Shown here one piece after another: positions 8,852 to 17,557 of a stretch of 58,195 nucleotides of DNA. The position numbers and the translations under genes are program-made. The stretch is from Gammaproteobacteria bacterium (GTDB taxonomy: Bacteria > Pseudomonadota > Gammaproteobacteria > Steroidobacterales > Woeseiaceae). The stretch's first letter is position 1. Each line of letters begins with the position of its first letter. Under the pieces are notes generated by a model. That model had not been told where the DNA came from and ran no database searches. It saw nothing but the letters and a program-made list of their open reading frames with translations. The stretch spans positions 1 to 58,195 of the forward strand of contig JAOTWB010000011.1 in assembly GCA_029863125.1 (NCBI GenBank), written 5' to 3'.

Positions 8852-8965
8852 CCTGCTGCCATGGTGATGCTTTCCCGGTGGCGCGTAAATAAGCAGTAGT
8901 GCATACAACAATGCGACCCGTTAACGGCAGTCGGCCCTGACCGCCCTGGTGAACCTCCTGCGGCG

Positions 8966-10105
8966 TTAGCCGCGTCGCTGCTGCAATCGCCGGGCGAGGT
9001 CGGCGGTGACAGCGTGCATTGAGTCGGTCGCGGAAAATACATCGAGCTGCGCCGAGTAGCCCATTCGGCCGTCAAGCATTGCCCTTGCCAGCTGGAGGCC
9101 CTCGCTTTCGCCGATTTCTTCTGCGATCGGGCCACACAACGCGATCAGGTCTTCGATCAAACCCCTTATCGGTCGGCGTCGGCCTTCTTCGTTATAAATA
9201 TAGTCCGCGTCGATGCCAATGCGACCAGCACGGTAGTGGTTTTCACGCTCGACCCAGACGGGCAGCGTCGCCGGCAAAATCCGGCGTACCTCGCCGTCCG
9301 TAGTACGCGCCATGCAAACCGCCAATACGCGCGCGAAAGCCGCCAGTGCGTGCACATCCTGCAGGCCCGATGCGGCGTCCATGACCCGGATCTCCAGGGT
9401 GCCAAAATCGGGATGGGGGCGGATATCCCAGTGGATGTCCTTGAAATGCTCAATCATGCCGGCGCTGATTGCGGCGTGATAAAACCCCTCAAAATCCGCC
9501 CAGCAGCCGAAGGAAGTCGGTATCCCGTACGTTGCTGCCGCCGCGAGGATACGGTGTCGGTATGCCGCGTGCCCGGTCTCGTGCCCGCGCCAGAATGGTG
9601 AGTTGGCGGATAGCGCGATGAGCGCCGGCAGCGCCGGTATCAGGCGCGACATCGCGCGCATCGCGTCGTCGCCCGAGGGCATGCCGACATGTACGTGCGT
9701 GCTGAACGTGATCTGCGTATGTGCGAGGATGCCGTGCGACTCCTCCAGGCGGCTATACCGCGGCGTCGGTGTGATGAGTGCAAGCCGTCGGCAAAACGGA
9801 TGCGTGCCGGCGCCGCACGCCGTCATGTCGAGTTCCTCGCAGCGTCGCAGGACTTTCGACGAGGTCTGGCCGATATGCCGAACCGCATCATCGGTCGTGT
9901 CCGAAACCGGGCTCGTCAACTCAACGCAGGACTGGACAAACTCGGGTTTGACAAAGTCGCCGCCTGGATAAAGCTCCATGAGCGGCATGATGCCGGGCCG
10001 AAGGTCGAGCGTTTCGGCGTCCAGCAGCTGAAGTTCCCATTCGATGCCAACGGTTGGGTTTGCACAACGCTTAAACTCCATCGAACTCGGCCCCGATTCT
10101 GCCAT
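8966..10105 (-). CDS. Carboxylate-amine ligase, YbdK/GCS2 family
   Basis: 379 residues of the glutamate-cysteine ligase type 2 family (YbdK-like), ATP-dependent enzymes joining a carboxylate to an amine. Family features are PTVGIEWELQLLD near 18, FVQSCVELTSPV near 57, GAGTHPF near 98, ITFSTHVHVGMPSGDDA near 131, and RVMDAASGLQDVHALAA near 240. The natural substrate of this family is mostly unsettled; E. coli YbdK shows weak gamma-glutamyl-cysteine ligase activity. The chosen start overlaps the end of the M20 gene by 35 bases; an internal ATG at 10081 would reduce the overlap to 11. Translational coupling with the M20 amidohydrolase is likely. Confidence 0.85.
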   Translation of the reverse strand: MAESGPSSMEFKRCANPTVGIEWELQLLDAETLDLRPGIMPLMELYPGGDFVKPEFVQSCVELTSPVSDTTDDAVRHIGQTSSKVLRRCEELDMTACGAGTHPFCRRLALITPTPRYSRLEESHGILAHTQITFSTHVHVGMPSGDDAMRAMSRLIPALPALIALSANSPFWRGHETGHAAYRHRILAAAATYGIPTSFGCWADFEGFYHAAISAGMIEHFKDIHWDIRPHPDFGTLEIRVMDAASGLQDVHALAAFARVLAVCMARTTDGEVRRILPATLPVWVERENHYRAGRIGIDADYIYNEEGRRRPIRGLIEDLIALCGPIAEEIGESEGLQLARAMLDGRMGYSAQLDVFSATDSMHAVTADLARRLQQRRG

Positions 10106-11255
10106 GCGCAGTCCGGACTACCTGATCATAGAATCGTGCGCCGACGGCGAGCGCCTTCTCGTCGATGTCAAATGCCGGACTGTGCAGCGGCACCGGGGCC
10201 CAACGCTCTTCGCGAGCGCCAAAACGTACGAATGCGCCGGGCACGTGCTCCAGGAAGAAGGAAAAGTCCTCGGACCCCATGCTGGGATGCTCCGAACCAA
10301 CCACGTTATCGGCGCCGACGATCCGGCTCGCCGCCTCTCGCGCAATCGCCGCGCCGGCGGGATCATTGATGACCGGAGGGTATCCTGCGCCGAACTCCAC
10401 CGTAATCTTCGCATTGTGCAGTTCGGCGGCCGCACTGATCATTCGCTCGATGCCACGCAGGATGTGTTGTCGGACATCCGGATTGGAGGTTCGTATCGAT
10501 CCCTCGAGTATCGCTTCTTCGGCGATCACATTCGGTGCCGAGCCCGCGTGGATCTTGCCGATCGTCACAACGGTGGGATGGAACGGATTGGTTTCCCGTG
10601 ACACCAGTGTCTGCAAAGCAATAATGAGGAATCCGCTGATGACGACGGCGTCGACAGCCTCGTGCGGTCGTGCCCCGTGGCCTCCCCTGCCACGGATGCG
10701 AATCGAGAAACGATCCGACTGTGCCGTAACTACGCCGTCGCGAACCATGATCTGACCGGTGTGGTAGTCGTGGGTCACGTGACCCGCGAAGATCGCTGCG
10801 ACGTTTTGCAGCGCGCCGTCCGCGATCGCGGTCCTCGCGCCGCCGCCTCTTTCCTCGGCCGGTTGAAAAATCAGCCGTACCGGTCCTGGTGGCGAGTCGT
10901 TACAGAGCAGCTCCGCGGCACCAATCAGCATAGCCATGTGCGCGCCGTGCCCGCAGGCATGCATCTTTCCCGGATTCACCGACGCGTACGCGACGCCCGT
11001 CGTCTCGTCACCCGGCAGCGCATCCATTTCGGCACGAAGGCCGATGACGGGCCGGGTGGAGTCCAGTCCCGCCACGTGGCCGATGACGGCGTGACCAATG
11101 CCGGCATAATCGTAATCTATCTTGAGGCGTTCGAGTTCCCTGATGATCCGCTGCGCAGTATCTGCTTCTTCGAACGCGAGTTCGGGATGCTGGTGAAACC
11201 AGCGTCGCAGTACGACCAGCCTGCTAAACAGCTCATCGCTGAGACCGTATGCCAT
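10071..11255 (-). CDS. M20-family amidohydrolase
   Basis: A zinc-type amidohydrolase of the hippurate/IAA-amino acid hydrolase group, which cleaves N-acyl amino acids. Signatures are FHQHPELAFEE near residue 19, GLRAEMDALPG near 70, the metal motif HACGH near 96, FQPAEERGGGA near 127, and a dimerisation domain with GGHGARPHEAVDAV. The residue after CGH is Gly where Asp is usual (CGHGAH); the known metal ligands are still present. The start at 11255 (MAYGLSDELF) is chosen because the upstream 68 residues have no family match and run through an AT-rich, promoter-like stretch. It is coupled to the following ligase gene, so it may act on the same amide. Confidence 0.85.
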   Translation of the reverse strand: MAYGLSDELFSRLVVLRRWFHQHPELAFEEADTAQRIIRELERLKIDYDYAGIGHAVIGHVAGLDSTRPVIGLRAEMDALPGDETTGVAYASVNPGKMHACGHGAHMAMLIGAAELLCNDSPPGPVRLIFQPAEERGGGARTAIADGALQNVAAIFAGHVTHDYHTGQIMVRDGVVTAQSDRFSIRIRGRGGHGARPHEAVDAVVISGFLIIALQTLVSRETNPFHPTVVTIGKIHAGSAPNVIAEEAILEGSIRTSNPDVRQHILRGIERMISAAAELHNAKITVEFGAGYPPVINDPAGAAIAREAASRIVGADNVVGSEHPSMGSEDFSFFLEHVPGAFVRFGAREERWAPVPLHSPAFDIDEKALAVGARFYDQVVRTAHGRIGAEFDGV

Positions 11256-11337
11256 CTCAGAAATCGCTGCGTCTTTAGGCGTGTTCACGTCGATTGAACA
11301 ACTGGTGAGCTTATCGGCAAATATTTTACACCTTATA

Positions 11338-11385
11338 TAAACAGCGGTCGAACCGGGGTCTTTCCAGAACCTCGCTTCGAGCGCC
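11338..11385. repeat. Degenerate REP-like element, TAAACAG(G/C)GGTCGAAC family
   Basis: TAAACAGCGGTCGAACCG matches the left arm of the copies at 11904 and 25286 with one change; the right arm (CTTCGAGCGC) is decayed. It lies between the divergent M20 and DUF4124 genes. Confidence 0.4.
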
Positions 11386-11407
11386 GGCGAGTGTAGACTG
11401 TGTCCCC

Positions 11408-11902
11408 ATGGCAGGTGGTTGCACAAACTGTGGCACATCCAGGACTCGATCGAGGGCACGGTCCGGCGCGCGCGTCGGCATGGTGATCTTGATGCTCGCT
11501 GCTACGAGCGTCGCAGCGGCGACCGAGATCCACCGTTGTTTGCTGGAAGATGGCACGTTCGCCTTTCAGGAAACCCCGTGCCCCGGGCCCGCCGTGCATG
11601 TCGACAACGGCAGCAAAGCCGGCGAAAGTCATAGCGAAAGCAGTACACCCGCTGCTGACGATGACGTCTTCGACTTCGTCAATCCTTTCGACGAATCCGT
11701 AACCGCGCCGACGTCCGACGAATCAGCGCTACCCGAACCGGTATCGGAGGACCGTGCCGCGTGCGAAAAAACAACACGGGATGCGATCGACGCGATTGAC
11801 CTCGAGATGCGCGGGAATGCCTACACGAAGGAACAGGGCGAGGAATACCTTGCGGAGCTGCTCACATTGACGCGACAGTTACGCGCCTGCAAGCAGCTAT
11901 AA
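11408..11902 (+). CDS. DUF4124-domain exported protein
   Basis: 164 residues. After a basic N-terminus (SRTRSRARSGAR) comes a hydrophobic stretch MVILMLAATSVAAA that looks like a signal peptide. The mature start ATEIHRCLLEDGTFAFQETPCP is the DUF4124 pattern, a short domain common at the N-terminus of periplasmic gammaproteobacterial proteins, with two cysteines that probably pair. The rest is an acidic linker and a C-terminal helical region with two more cysteines (CEKTTRD ... RACKQL). An alternative start is the ATG at 11480. The function is unknown. Confidence 0.7.
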   Translation: MAGGCTNCGTSRTRSRARSGARVGMVILMLAATSVAAATEIHRCLLEDGTFAFQETPCPGPAVHVDNGSKAGESHSESSTPAADDDVFDFVNPFDESVTAPTSDESALPEPVSEDRAACEKTTRDAIDAIDLEMRGNAYTKEQGEEYLAELLTLTRQLRACKQL

Positions 11903-11903
11903 G

Positions 11904-11949
11904 TAAACAGGGGTCGAACTGCAGTTGTCCAACACGTCCGTTCGACCCC
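11904..11949. repeat. REP-like palindrome, GGGGTCGAA family
   Basis: Left arm TAAACAGGGGTCGAA and right arm TTCGACCCC form a perfect 9-bp stem (11910-11918 with 11941-11949) around a 22-nt loop. The loop end CAACACGTCCG is nearly identical to the loop of the copy at 21036 (CAACACATCCG), so these are true repeats. It starts 2 bases after a stop codon and could also act as a transcript-end hairpin. Confidence 0.65.
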
Positions 11950-11984
11950 CCGGCATAATCTAACAACACCAGCGGGGTGTATGT

Positions 11985-13229
11985 ATGAACTTTGGCTTTT
12001 CCATTTCTCTTTCCGTTGGACTGCTGTCGACCTTCGCAGTTTTTGCGAACGCTGCCGCCGACATCGTAGTCGGGGACCGCGGCGTAAGCTGCGCCGACGA
12101 TCCGGCCTGTATTAACCGCCTGCATCCCGACATCCCGACGGTTGCGAATGCCGATCCCGGTGAACGCATCGTATTCGTCGGCCGCGATGCCTTTGACCTG
12201 ACGCTCGATCCGGACGAATTTTCGAGCGCCAAGTCCATGCCGCGGGAAGGAATCGGCATCGTCCATGCGCTCACCGGCCCGGTCTTCATCAACGGCGCCA
12301 AAGCGGGCGACGTGCTGGCGGTTACAATCGAGGCATTCGAGCCTGACAAGGTCGGCTGGACCGAAGCCGGACCATTCGGCTTTGCCGGCGACCAGTTCGG
12401 TACCGACGAGCGCTTTATCGTCTGGCGCATCAACGACAAATATGCGGTCAGCGATGCACTCCCCGGTGTGCGCATCCCGAACGCGAGTTTTCCCGGCGTC
12501 GTGACAACGCTGCCCGGGCCGGCGCTGGTCGCCGAGGTGCTGGCGCGGGAGACACAGCTGCTCGAATCGGGCGGCGTCGTGCTGAATCCGGACCCGGATG
12601 AGGCGGAGCCGGCGTCGGTATGCGGAGCGGAAGGAACAAGAGCGGCAGAGTGCCTGCGCACGATCCCGCCGCGGGAGCACGGCGGCAACATGGACATCCG
12701 CTACATTACTACCGGTACAACCGTCTACCTGCCTTGTTTCATCGACGGCTGTGGGCTCGCGGTCGGCGACTTCCACTACGCGCAGGGCGATGGCGAGGTG
12801 GCGGGCACGGCCATCGAGATGGGCGGCCGGATGACCGTCACCACCCGCGTTGTCGAAGACCCGCCCGACCTGTCCCGCGGCCCCCACTACGAAGGTCCGG
12901 CTTCGGTGCTCGGGATCCCGTCGAAGCGCTTCTATGCCGTCACCGGCTTCCCGCTAAAGGAAAAAGGCAGCGTACCGGCGGACCTTGCCTACCTGGACTC
13001 GCCGAAGATTGCAGGCTTGAGCAACCTGTCGAGCGATATCAATCTCGCGGCGCGAAATGCTCTCGCGGCCATTATCGACTACATCATGTCGGAATACGGC
13101 TATGACCGGACGCAGGCTTACATGATCGCGAGCGTCGCGGTGGACATGCGTATCGGTCAGCTGGTCGACGTGCCGAACGTCGGCGTGACCGCGGTACTGC
13201 CGCTGGATATATTCGTGGGAAATGACTGA
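11985..13229 (+). CDS. Exported acetamidase/formamidase family protein
   Basis: 414 residues of the FmdA/AmdA family, which hydrolyses small amides to ammonia and carboxylates. A signal peptide (MNFGFSISLSVGLLSTFAVF ... ANAA) is followed by the family fold: GPVFINGAKAGDVLAVTIEAF, PREHGGNMDIRYITTGTTVYLP, the metal-site motif VGDFHYAQGDGEVAGTAIEMGG, and C-terminal DVPNVGVTAVLPLDIF. Most FmdA enzymes are cytoplasmic; secreted versions with such signals are known in proteobacteria. The substrate is unknown. It has no co-directional neighbour until the SDR gene 79 bases on. Confidence 0.88.
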   Translation: MNFGFSISLSVGLLSTFAVFANAAADIVVGDRGVSCADDPACINRLHPDIPTVANADPGERIVFVGRDAFDLTLDPDEFSSAKSMPREGIGIVHALTGPVFINGAKAGDVLAVTIEAFEPDKVGWTEAGPFGFAGDQFGTDERFIVWRINDKYAVSDALPGVRIPNASFPGVVTTLPGPALVAEVLARETQLLESGGVVLNPDPDEAEPASVCGAEGTRAAECLRTIPPREHGGNMDIRYITTGTTVYLPCFIDGCGLAVGDFHYAQGDGEVAGTAIEMGGRMTVTTRVVEDPPDLSRGPHYEGPASVLGIPSKRFYAVTGFPLKEKGSVPADLAYLDSPKIAGLSNLSSDINLAARNALAAIIDYIMSEYGYDRTQAYMIASVAVDMRIGQLVDVPNVGVTAVLPLDIFVGND

Positions 13230-13308
13230 CAGCTGGCGACAGTGTCAGCGCGGACTAAAGCGCAGCTGATTGTGCTAGTGTCGTCGTCAATAACAACAGG
13301 TAAACGCC

Positions 13309-14265
13309 ATGAATAAGCTTTTCCGCATCGTCGCTGCGGTCATTTTTATTGTTGCCGCACCGCCTACCGTTGCGGCAGACGGTCACAGGTCGATCCTGGT
13401 AAGCGGCGCCAGCACCGGCATCGGCCGCAACCTGACCGAAACGCTCGCCAAGAATGGCTATCACGTCTACGCCGGCGCGCGTAAAGACGAGGATCTCGCG
13501 GCGCTGAATGCAATTGACAACGTTACGGCCGTAAGACTCGACGTCACCAACCAGGAGCACGTCGACGCTGTTGTCGCGATGATCCGCGAAAAAGGCACCG
13601 GGCTGTACGCGCTTGTCAACAACGCCGGCGTTGGCGGCCGCGGACAGGTTGTCGACACGCCGATTGAGAATCAAAGCTTTGTCTACGCGGTCAATGTTGA
13701 AGGCGTCTACCGCACGACCAAGGCGTTTGCGCCGCTGGTTATCGAATCCAGGGGCCGCATCGTGACGACGGGATCCATCGCTGGAACGATCTCGGCAATC
13801 CCGGGTTTCAGCGCCTACAGCGGGAGCAAACACTGGATCGAGGCATATACCGACTCCCTGGCGACCGAAATGGAGCCGCACGGCGTCGTCGTCAGCGTCG
13901 TTGAACCCGGCAACTACAAGTCGAACATCCGTCGTAGCCGCGTAGCGCGTGAGATAACCCAGGCAAAAGCTGCAGCCGGCGAGATGACCGACGACATGCA
14001 AGCCGCCTACGAAGCGACGGCCGAGCGTGAGCTGTCCCTAAAGGAACCCGATGAGGTGTCCGAAGCGTTCATGCATGCCTTGTTCGACGACAAGCCGCTG
14101 CGCCGCTACGTGGTTGTCCCCAACGCGCAGGAACACGAGGCAACCATCCGCACGAAGTTCAACGAGCTCGTGCAGCTGAACCAGTGGGGCCCCTACAGTT
14201 ACGACCGGGATCAGTTGGTTGAGCTATTGGATGAGGTCCTCGGCGGAGATGCCGCAGCCGAGTGA
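13309..14265 (+). CDS. SDR-family oxidoreductase with signal peptide
   Basis: 318 residues. A classical short-chain dehydrogenase core follows an apparent signal peptide or anchor (MNKLFRIVAAVIFIVAA, then PPTVAADG). Motifs are the nucleotide-binding GASTGIGR near 33, NNAGVGG near 104, the catalytic Ser in TTGSIAG near 150, and YSGSK near 165. The region KSNIRRSR after the active site is unusually basic. An exported SDR needs a periplasmic source of NAD(P); the hydrophobic start might instead be a membrane anchor. The substrate is unknown. It is one of four exported or lipid-anchored Rossmann proteins in this window. Confidence 0.85.
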   Translation: MNKLFRIVAAVIFIVAAPPTVAADGHRSILVSGASTGIGRNLTETLAKNGYHVYAGARKDEDLAALNAIDNVTAVRLDVTNQEHVDAVVAMIREKGTGLYALVNNAGVGGRGQVVDTPIENQSFVYAVNVEGVYRTTKAFAPLVIESRGRIVTTGSIAGTISAIPGFSAYSGSKHWIEAYTDSLATEMEPHGVVVSVVEPGNYKSNIRRSRVAREITQAKAAAGEMTDDMQAAYEATAERELSLKEPDEVSEAFMHALFDDKPLRRYVVVPNAQEHEATIRTKFNELVQLNQWGPYSYDRDQLVELLDEVLGGDAAAE

Positions 14266-14360
14266 TGGTCTGCCCCGTATGACCACCCCAGCACTTAGCT
14301 GATCTCGACACATGGAGCGAGTACATCATGCCGGGATTGAAGGGCTTTGATGTCGACGGC

Positions 14361-14744
14361 TTATTTTTTCGATATTCCGAGCCAATCCATCGCCGGGTTC
14401 AAATCGCGGAATATTCGGACATTCCGATTCTGTTCGGAGGACATCATTTCGTACATGACGCCCATTCCATATTCAAGGGCTCCAGACACCACGATGGCCA
14501 GCTTGTAATCTTTCAGTAGTTCGGCATCCGATGCATCCTGTTCCACAAACTTTTCAATACCAGATGGCGAAATCGCCACTTCTGAGATTGCTCGCACATC
14601 TGAAAGCTCGACGAGACCCGGTCGGAATTTCGGATCCGAGATGATTTTTCGCTTGTGTTCGAGAAGCTCTTCTTCCGTCAGCACCGCCGACGCGGTAGTG
14701 AAAATGGCTCCCAGGCCCTCGTCGATGGAATATTCGATTGGCAT
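14361..14744 (-). CDS. SpoIIAA/STAS-like hypothetical protein
   Basis: 127 residues. Sequence pattern (PIEYSIDEGLGAIFTTASAVLTEEELLEHKRKI ... PGLVELSDVRAI) is that of small soluble proteins with a SpoIIAA-like/STAS-related fold found in many environmental proteobacteria and myxobacteria. The fold assignment is from pattern memory, and the role is unknown. It stands alone on the minus strand between two plus-strand genes. Confidence 0.65.
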   Translation of the reverse strand: MPIEYSIDEGLGAIFTTASAVLTEEELLEHKRKIISDPKFRPGLVELSDVRAISEVAISPSGIEKFVEQDASDAELLKDYKLAIVVSGALEYGMGVMYEMMSSEQNRNVRIFRDLNPAMDWLGISKK

Positions 14745-14880
14745 CTGCGCCGTACCTCATAGTGCCCGCTTGGCGCGTAATATACAGCCGCAGCGCTCAA
14801 GACGACAAGCTTTGGCAAGACTGTAGCAATCTTTGCGGTTACTATTTGACGCGATTGCCTGTACTGAACGAGGTAAGAAA

Positions 14881-15948
14881 ATGCGCGTTCTGACCTGTCT
14901 CCTGGTTTTTTCTCTGCTTCCGACCTGGGCCCTGGCAACCGACCTGCCGCGGCGGCCTGATGCTCACGACGAATCCTACCCGGGTATTGCAGTCGAGTAC
15001 GGCTCGCTCGATGTTGGTGGCGAGGTCCGGCTGCGGACGATTATTACGCGACCCGAAAGCACCAAAAAGCCGCCCGTCATCCTGTTCGTACAGTGGCTCT
15101 CCTGCGACACCGTCGAGGTTCAGCCGGACCGTAATGATGGCTGGTCCCAGATGTTGCGCGGGCTGATCCGCGATTCCGGCTGGGCCGTCGTGCGGACCGA
15201 CAAACGCGGTATCGGTGATTCCAAAGGCGCGCCCTGTTCTGCGCTGGATTACGAGACGGAACTCGCCGACCATCGCGCCGCGCTCGCGGCATTGGCCTCG
15301 CGAGCCGATCTCGATACAGACAGAATCGTCGTGTTCGGCGCCAGCATGGGCTCGCGCATGGCGGCACAGGTGGCGGCCGGGGCCCCGGGGGTGATTGGTG
15401 TGCTCGGATGGGGCGGCGGCTCGAAGACGTGGTTCGAGCGCATGCTCGCCTTCGATCGCAACGCCATGGAACGGGGCGGCGACGATGCCACGCAGATAGC
15501 CAAGCGCATGCACGAGCACGCGACCTTCTATGCACGCTACCTGCTGGAGGGCCAGGATCCACCCGACATCATCGAGGCTGACCCGAGCATGGCGGACGTC
15601 TGGTCGGATATTATCGGCACCTCGCCGACGGATCATTACGGACGCGCCTTCGCGTTTCACCACCAGGCACAGACGGCTGACTGGACAGCCGCGTGGGGCC
15701 GGATCGACGTCCCGGTCCTGATGACCATGGGGGAGTTCGACTGGTTCGAGAACCGTGCCGGCCACGAGACCGTGATCCGAATCGTCAACCGTCGCGACCC
15801 CGGTCTCGCACGTCTCGCGATGATCCCGCAGATGGACCATCACTTCACGCTATTCGAGAGTGAAGGCGACGCGTTTCGTGACGAAGGCGGACGGGCCGAT
15901 GCCGGGCCTTTCCTCCGCATCGCACTAGAGTGGTTGCGCGGATTTTGA
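14881..15948 (+). CDS. Exported alpha/beta hydrolase
   Basis: 355 residues. The ATG at 14881 follows GAGGTAAG at ideal spacing and opens a signal peptide (MRVLTCLLVFSLLPTWALA). The alpha/beta hydrolase core shows RTDKRGIGDSKG, the nucleophile elbow GASMGSRMAA (Ser), and a late QMDHHFTLF histidine motif. The overall layout (two-strand start, oxyanion region VILFVQWLSCDTVE) resembles acyl peptidase/dienelactone-like hydrolases. The substrate is unknown. The next gene starts inside or just before its stop codon, so they are translationally coupled. Confidence 0.82.
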   Translation: MRVLTCLLVFSLLPTWALATDLPRRPDAHDESYPGIAVEYGSLDVGGEVRLRTIITRPESTKKPPVILFVQWLSCDTVEVQPDRNDGWSQMLRGLIRDSGWAVVRTDKRGIGDSKGAPCSALDYETELADHRAALAALASRADLDTDRIVVFGASMGSRMAAQVAAGAPGVIGVLGWGGGSKTWFERMLAFDRNAMERGGDDATQIAKRMHEHATFYARYLLEGQDPPDIIEADPSMADVWSDIIGTSPTDHYGRAFAFHHQAQTADWTAAWGRIDVPVLMTMGEFDWFENRAGHETVIRIVNRRDPGLARLAMIPQMDHHFTLFESEGDAFRDEGGRADAGPFLRIALEWLRGF

Positions 15949-17534
15949 GCACGGCCCCGTTTCAATCGCGCGCCCCGGGTAAAGCGCGGCAGCTCATGTG
16001 GCTGACCGGCCTCACCCTGTTGCTGTCGGCCTGCGCGAATAACGCCGATAACCTCGAAACGGGCGGCACACGGGTTATTGATCGCGCGATCGCGGCGCAC
16101 GGCGGAGACCGGTTGGCGCGCATGACAACGGTCGTTACAGAATGTTCGTTTGACGACTCACAGGTATTCGAGAGCCGTGGGCCGGTGCCGCCCTGGGACC
16201 GTGCCAGGCGATGGGAAGCTTACGCGATCGATTTCGGTTCGCGTCGATACGCAGACGCCCGATACGACAGCGGCGGCGGCTACGAGTGGATTACCGGGAC
16301 CGTCTACAGAGAAACCACAGCGTATCGACTCGACTATCGCAACCGCAGCTACAGGCGGACGAGCCTGGAATTCGACGACGCCATCGCGGATGCCATGGTG
16401 CTGTCGCCGCTGGTCCTGCTGCGCTGGCTCACAGACCATCGTGAGCTTACAGAGTACACAGGGCAACGGCGGGAGCACGACACGGACCTGCAAATCTTGA
16501 AGGTGATTCGCAACAATGACCACGAGATCGAGATCTCGTTCGAACTCGACTCCGGGCGGATCCACGGCCTTGAATCCGGATACACCGACTACGACGGCAG
16601 TCACGTGCCGTTACACTTTCGCTACGCTGACTGGCGCACATCCGATGGAGTTCACTACCCGACTCGCGTAGAGGTAAGCGCACACGGCTACGTCGCCAGG
16701 CGGGCGTCTCTCGCACACGTCAGTTTCGGCGAGTCGATAACAATGTATCTCGACATCCCCGAAAGTTTCATCGAAACGGCGAACGAAGCAAAAGACGTAC
16801 GCGATTTTCGACTCGAAGAGATTGCCGATGGCGTTTACTTTGTCGGGGAAGGCGTTATGTATCAGCTGATCGTCGAGTTCGATGATTTTCTCGTCGCACT
16901 CGACGGCAGCAGCGGCGACGTCACGCGCAGGATCGACGCCGTGCGGGAACGGATTCCGGACAAGCCGTTCCGATACGTACTCGCGTCACACCATCACAAC
17001 GATCATTTACATGGCCTCGACGATTTCGCGATGCGCGGTTCGACAGTCCTGGCTTCGCCGGAACACGCTGCCACCGTCACGAAATACGTGGAAGAACGAC
17101 TGGGCCGCAAACCGGAGATAGTTGAGGTAACCGACCAATACATCATCGACGACGGCGACCGCGAACTATATGTCATGGACATCGGGCCCACGCCGCACAG
17201 CGAGTACATGCTCGCCGCCTATCTGCCCAGGGAGAAGATACTTTTCGCCGCCGACCTGTTCGTCCTCGGCGGCCGCAGAACGCCCGTGAAACCCGCAATG
17301 CCCAACGGGCTTGCGCTTTTCGACTGGATCTCAAGTCACGATCTCGACGTCGAACGCATCGTCGATCCCCACAGCCCGCTGATTGCGACGATGGCCGATT
17401 TGCAGCGGTCCATCGACAAGCTGCAAGATGTGCCTGCAGACATCGCGAGCCGTGCACGTTCCGACCTGACTGCCTGGCGAACCGCTGACAAACATGTGCG
17501 CCGGCCGCTCGGGCTGCAGCCCGTCCCGAAATAA
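15930..17534 (+). CDS. Lipoprotein: LolA-like domain plus metallo-beta-lactamase domain
   Basis: About 530 residues. A lipobox (LTLLLSAC) near residue 34 predicts a lipid-anchored periplasmic protein. Residues about 45-285 have the beta-rich look of outer-membrane lipoprotein carrier (LolA-like) domains (VIDRAIAAHGGDRLARM). Residues about 295-480 are an MBL-fold hydrolase: LDGSSGD, the metal motif SHHHNDHLHG (HxHxDH), DIGPTPHSEYML and FAADLFV. GTG at 15930, TTG at 15945 (overlapping the previous stop as TTGA) and ATG at 15996 are all possible starts; the earlier two keep a basic n-region. The substrate is unknown. Confidence 0.8.
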   Translation: MVARILSTAPFQSRAPGKARQLMWLTGLTLLLSACANNADNLETGGTRVIDRAIAAHGGDRLARMTTVVTECSFDDSQVFESRGPVPPWDRARRWEAYAIDFGSRRYADARYDSGGGYEWITGTVYRETTAYRLDYRNRSYRRTSLEFDDAIADAMVLSPLVLLRWLTDHRELTEYTGQRREHDTDLQILKVIRNNDHEIEISFELDSGRIHGLESGYTDYDGSHVPLHFRYADWRTSDGVHYPTRVEVSAHGYVARRASLAHVSFGESITMYLDIPESFIETANEAKDVRDFRLEEIADGVYFVGEGVMYQLIVEFDDFLVALDGSSGDVTRRIDAVRERIPDKPFRYVLASHHHNDHLHGLDDFAMRGSTVLASPEHAATVTKYVEERLGRKPEIVEVTDQYIIDDGDRELYVMDIGPTPHSEYMLAAYLPREKILFAADLFVLGGRRTPVKPAMPNGLALFDWISSHDLDVERIVDPHSPLIATMADLQRSIDKLQDVPADIASRARSDLTAWRTADKHVRRPLGLQPVPK

Positions 17535-17557
17535 CCCCACACCGCAGGATTCATACG

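Noticed and set aside
9689-10369. 226-residue plus-strand frame
   Set aside because: Antisense to the YbdK-type and M20 genes, whose motifs are unambiguous.
14842-15843. 333-residue minus-strand frame
   Set aside because: Antisense shadow of the alpha/beta hydrolase, which has a nucleophile elbow and a good start site.
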